A stretch of 52,555 bases of DNA, from the NCBI RefSeq assembly GCF_001423085.1, contig NZ_LMNU01000011.1:1-52555 (forward strand), given 5' to 3'. Each line of letters opens with the position of its first letter. The first letter of the stretch is position 1. The stretch comes from Methylobacterium sp. Leaf125. GTDB lineage: Bacteria > Pseudomonadota > Alphaproteobacteria > Rhizobiales > Beijerinckiaceae. Below, in pieces: positions 50,332-52,555 of this stretch. Below the pieces are notes generated by a model. The model had not been told where the DNA came from and searched no databases. It saw only the letters and a list, made by a program, of their open reading frames with translations. The position numbers were made by a program, and so were the translations under genes.

Positions 50332-50565
50332 TCAGGAGGTCGACCATTCCCGCTTGACCTCCTCGGCCGGCCGGTCGAGGCGCACGGTGTTGCCCTCGAC
50401 GGACTGGACGAAGTCGACCGGGATGAAATGGTGAAGGCCGCCCGCCGCCGCGTCCTTCTTCGTCAGCTTGATCTCGCCCTTGTCGACGTGATCGACGGTG
50501 CCGACATGGGCGCCGTCCGAGCCGACCACGTCGGCATGTTCCTTGATCTGCGAGACGTCGACCAT
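50332..50565 (-). CDS. DUF2171 domain protein
   Basis: 77 residues with the DUF2171 pattern: IKEHADVVGSDGAHVGTVDHV, then IKLTKKD and HHFIPVDFVQSVEGNTVRLD. These small beta-barrel, PRC-barrel-like proteins are common and often in several copies in Methylobacteriaceae; their function is not known. ATG 50565 is preceded by GGGAG; the frame to 50592 has nine extra residues without support. Confidence 0.85.
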   Translation of the reverse strand: MVDVSQIKEHADVVGSDGAHVGTVDHVDKGEIKLTKKDAAAGGLHHFIPVDFVQSVEGNTVRLDRPAEEVKREWSTS

Positions 50566-50620
50566 CGGTTTCACTCCCTGTTCCCACGTCAACGGGAGCC
50601 GCGAGGCGGTGTTCCGGTCG

Positions 50621-50905
50621 TCAGGAGAAGGGGCCGGATGGGGTGCCGGCCCGGTCGCGCCGCGCGGCGCGCGCCATGTTGATGAGTTCGCGGGCGGTGA
50701 GGCCGCCTGCCGAAGTTTGGGGTGTATCCGGCCGCGCGGTGGCGGCTTTGGTGGTCAGGACCGGTCGGCCGAGGGCGAGGCCGCTGGATTGCAGGGTGGT
50801 GTCGTGGCTGCGCCAGAGCCGCCGGAGCCGCTGGGCCCGCGCCTTGTCGGCCCGGGTTTCCTCCGTTCGGGCGCCGCGCACCCGCGTGTCGATCTCTGCC
50901 GTCAT
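50621..50905 (-). CDS. Small basic hypothetical protein
   Basis: 94 residues, rich in Arg and Thr, no known domain (TRVRGARTEETRADKARAQRLRRLWRSHDTTLQSS; GGLTARELINMARAARRDRAGT). An Arg-rich helix near the start could bind nucleic acid, which is only a guess. ATG 50905 has a GGGACGGGG purine-rich stretch upstream. Confidence 0.5.
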   Translation of the reverse strand: MTAEIDTRVRGARTEETRADKARAQRLRRLWRSHDTTLQSSGLALGRPVLTTKAATARPDTPQTSAGGLTARELINMARAARRDRAGTPSGPFS

Positions 50906-50986
50906 ACGTCCCCGTCCCGTTCCTGTGGACAGGCGAATAGCAAAGCTTGCCTGTACGCGACATTCTTGAAGTGGCGCTTCCCTGCG

Positions 50987-51250
50987 CTAGGGCGTCCCGG
51001 CGCAGGGTCTATCTGCCCGGCTGCGCGAGCAGGCGTCCGGGGTCACGCCGAGGGCCCAGGCCAGGTGGCCGAGGGTGGCGAGATCAATCGCGTCGCCCTC
51101 TCCCCGCTCCACGGCCTGGATCACCAAAACATCGACCTCGGCCAGGAAGGCCCGGTCCTCCACGGGAAGGCCGAGGCGCAACCGGGCGGCGCGCAGGTTT
51201 CGGGCGAGGGTCATCAGGAAGGCGCGCGTTTCGGCGGACCGGTCGGGCAT
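50987..51250 (-). CDS. XRE-like helix-turn-helix protein
   Basis: 87 residues. FLMTLARNLRAARLRLGLPVEDRAFLAEVDVLVIQAVERGEGDAIDLATLGHLAWALGV follows the layout of a Cro/C1 domain (five helices, glycine turn before the LATLGHLAWALGV helix), though the recognition turn is atypical. A phage-type or stress regulator is possible. The start at 51250 is chosen because the domain begins there; the frame extends to 51352. Confidence 0.6.
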   Translation of the reverse strand: MPDRSAETRAFLMTLARNLRAARLRLGLPVEDRAFLAEVDVLVIQAVERGEGDAIDLATLGHLAWALGVTPDACSRSRADRPCAGTP

Positions 51251-51612
51251 GCCCCCAGATGGGGCCCGGCGCCGAGCGCGGGGCAGGCTCTGCGTCGGGG
51301 GCAGGGCTCCAGGTTCCCGATCCTGTTCGCCGCAGGCCCGGCCCTTCATCAATCCTTAACCATGATGCGTCAGGGTGTGCTCAAGCCGGTGGCGCCTTCG
51401 GGGTGCCAGACCGGCGACGGCCATGCCGCCGGATCGGGTGACGCCGGATGTACGCGCACCGGATCCTGGCGGGCATGCCCGTCGGATTCGCAGAATCGCG
51501 AAACCCTCTGCCCGGATGCGGCGTTGATGCTGATACCTCGGGCAGGGTCTCGCCTCGGGCCCCCGCGTGCTCGGACAGCCTGCCTCAACCCGACGCCTCC
51601 GGACGGTGACGC
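51251..51612. other. Intergenic region, nothing recognised
   Basis: 362 bp. Open frames in both directions are GC-driven and without domain content or ribosome binding sites. No convincing promoter, hairpin or repeat was found by eye. Confidence 0.5.
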
Positions 51613-51705
51613 ATGGCCCTCCTCTTCGCCCTCCTCCTCATCGGCATCCCCATGGCGCTGGCCGCGATGGAGCTCGCCCGCATGCGCGCCTCGCGCCCTC
51701 TCTGA
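51613..51705 (+). CDS. Possible 30-residue membrane peptide
   Basis: MALLFALLLIGIPMALAAME is one membrane helix, followed by LARMRASRPL, a basic tail. Small single-helix proteins of this kind are real in many bacteria, but there is no clear ribosome binding site and no neighbour support. Confidence 0.35.
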   Translation: MALLFALLLIGIPMALAAMELARMRASRPL

Positions 51706-51977
51706 GGAGACGATCCCAGACCCGCGGCGAAGGAGGATCTCCTCCGCAGAGATGCTCCGGCGGGCCTCTCCGAAGGGGTGGCCCCGCCCGCGGTCGATTG
51801 GGGGGAACGCGAAGCAGGGCCACACTGGCCATCGGGGGGACGCGGCCAGCCCTTCGACTGTGACAGGCACGTCGGGCGGCGGCATTCACCCACGTTACGT
51901 CCCGAGCAAGAAGGGTCCTGTGCCGGGCGGAGCTTCGTCCGAACGGGCCGCAGGGGGACGGCCCCTTCAGAATCGGC

Positions 51978-52274
51978 TCAGCGCAACAAGCGCTCCTGCA
52001 GGAAGCGGTCCTTGCGACGCTTCGAGACGTAGGACCGGGCAGCGTAGCCGAGGGCGAATCCGAGCGCGATCATGACCAGGACGGCCAGGAACTGGAGCAG
52101 GAACGAGATCAGGACGCCGAGCGCGATGCCGAGGGCGAAGAGCGCGTAGCCGGTGCCGCGGGTGCGCGGCTTGCTCATCTCCACGGTGGCGGCCAGGCGG
52201 GCCACGTGGATGTTCCGCTGGATCGAACCCCGGAGGGATTCGAGCCTTGCGCCGAAAGTGTTGGAGGCGGGCAT
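51978..52274 (-). CDS. Small membrane protein with two hydrophobic helices
   Basis: 98 residues. A soluble helical start (NTFGARLESLRGSIQRNIHVARLAATVEM) precedes two adjacent membrane segments (YALFALGIALGVLISFLLQFLAVLVMIALGFALGYAA) and a strongly basic tail (RSYVSKRRKDRFLQERLLR). This suggests a hairpin in the inner membrane with a cytoplasmic tail. Function unknown. The start at 52274 is preferred to 52319 by conserved-looking sequence only; the ribosome binding site is weak. Confidence 0.6.
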   Translation of the reverse strand: MPASNTFGARLESLRGSIQRNIHVARLAATVEMSKPRTRGTGYALFALGIALGVLISFLLQFLAVLVMIALGFALGYAARSYVSKRRKDRFLQERLLR

Positions 52275-52454
52275 CGGGCGTCGCTCTGCGTGAAGGCGGG
52301 TGGTGAATCGGCCACGCACCAGCCTATCGCAAGCGCATCGGCTGGGTGAAGGGCAGCCCCGAGCAGGCGCTTCGGCTGTCCCGTCCCATCGGCGCTCGTT
52401 CGGCGCGGTCGCGGCCGCGTCAGGTCATTCCCGAGGCAGGGCGTACGGCTGTGC

Positions 52455-52555
52455 TCAGAAGGCGTTGGTGCGGCGGGTGATTTCGGCCAGGACGGTGCGC
52501 AGGAGGATCTGGAGGTCGAGGCGCAGGCTCTGGTTCTCGATGTACCAGAGGTCGA
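52455..52555 (-). CDS. Polyprenyl-phosphate sugar transferase, C-terminal end only
   Basis: Reading leftward from the window edge in the frame that starts at 52553 gives DLWYIENQSLRLDLQILLRTVLAEITRRTNAF and TGA at 52455-52457. The D(x)xYIENxSLxLDLxILLRT pattern is the hallmark end of bacterial sugar transferases (WcaJ/ExoY/PssY type) that start exopolysaccharide repeat units on undecaprenyl phosphate. The rest of the gene is beyond the window, so size and exact class are unknown. Confidence 0.8.
   Translation of the reverse strand, partial: DLWYIENQSLRLDLQILLRTVLAEITRRTNAF

Noticed and set aside
1..52555. Mobile element, prophage or genomic island
   Set aside because: No transposase, integrase, phage structural gene, terminal inverted repeats or tRNA-flanked direct repeat was found. 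GC content is even. The partial tRNA at the left end has no integrase next to it.

Overview
The window is 52.6 kb of very GC-rich, densely coded DNA. Gene content and codon usage suggest an alphaproteobacterium, most like Methylobacterium/Methylorubrum or a relative. This is inferred from an alphaproteobacterial-style initiator tRNA end, MadLM/Mdc malonate use, tetronate catabolism, UvdE and many aerobic oxidation genes; no marker gene allows a formal placement. No insertion sequence, integrase, CRISPR array or rRNA was seen, so it reads as ordinary chromosome rich in accessory catabolic modules.

Layout. (1) 1-96: 3' part of a tRNA-fMet and a strong bidirectional terminator. (2) 0.1-12.8 kb: a Sco-like copper protein facing left, then a compact rightward operon for an alternative complex III (actA, actB, a fused actC-actD, actE, actF, a small one-helix subunit) feeding a type A2 caa3 cytochrome c oxidase (coxB with a heme c domain, coxA, coxC, coxD). 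Together they form a quinol-to-oxygen chain independent of bc1. (3) 13.4-22.8 kb: malonate module. madL-madM transporter and a GntR/FCD regulator face left, and mdcA-C-D-E-G-B-H plus an aldo/keto reductase face right, around a regulatory region with a 41-bp dyad and two GTATAC sites. (4) 22.9-30.2 kb: tetronate (D-erythronate/L-threonate) catabolism: denD, otnK, otnI, ltnD and an MFS transporter leftward, with a LacI regulator and otnC rightward, around paired LacI-type operators. (5) 30.3-40.9 kb: mixed genes: uvdE, a repeat-bearing small protein, two tiny membrane proteins, an MFS carrier, TetR, divergent gcdH and a class III CoA transferase, an MhpD-like hydratase, a repetitive secreted protein, and an AraC/MFS pair. 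(6) 41-49.7 kb: a leftward set of acid-processing enzymes (IlvD/Edd dehydratase, DapA-family lyase, SDR, D-2-hydroxyacid dehydrogenase, 3-hydroxyacyl-CoA-dehydrogenase-like enzyme) divergent from a NitT/TauT-type ABC importer. Three of these enzymes have altered catalytic motifs. (7) 49.9-52.5 kb: small hypothetical genes, ending in the C-terminus of a polyprenyl-phosphate sugar transferase cut by the window edge.

The most unexpected signal is a recurring pattern of short tandem duplications with a period near 15 bp (15-18 bp, two to six units). They occur at about seven unrelated loci, both inside genes (always in frame) and between genes. Other points worth attention are the actC-actD fusion, the dyads in the malonate and gcdH promoters, the paired LacI operators, a decayed duplicate of the uvdE 3' end, a possible CTG start for coxD, and the enzyme set with non-canonical active sites.
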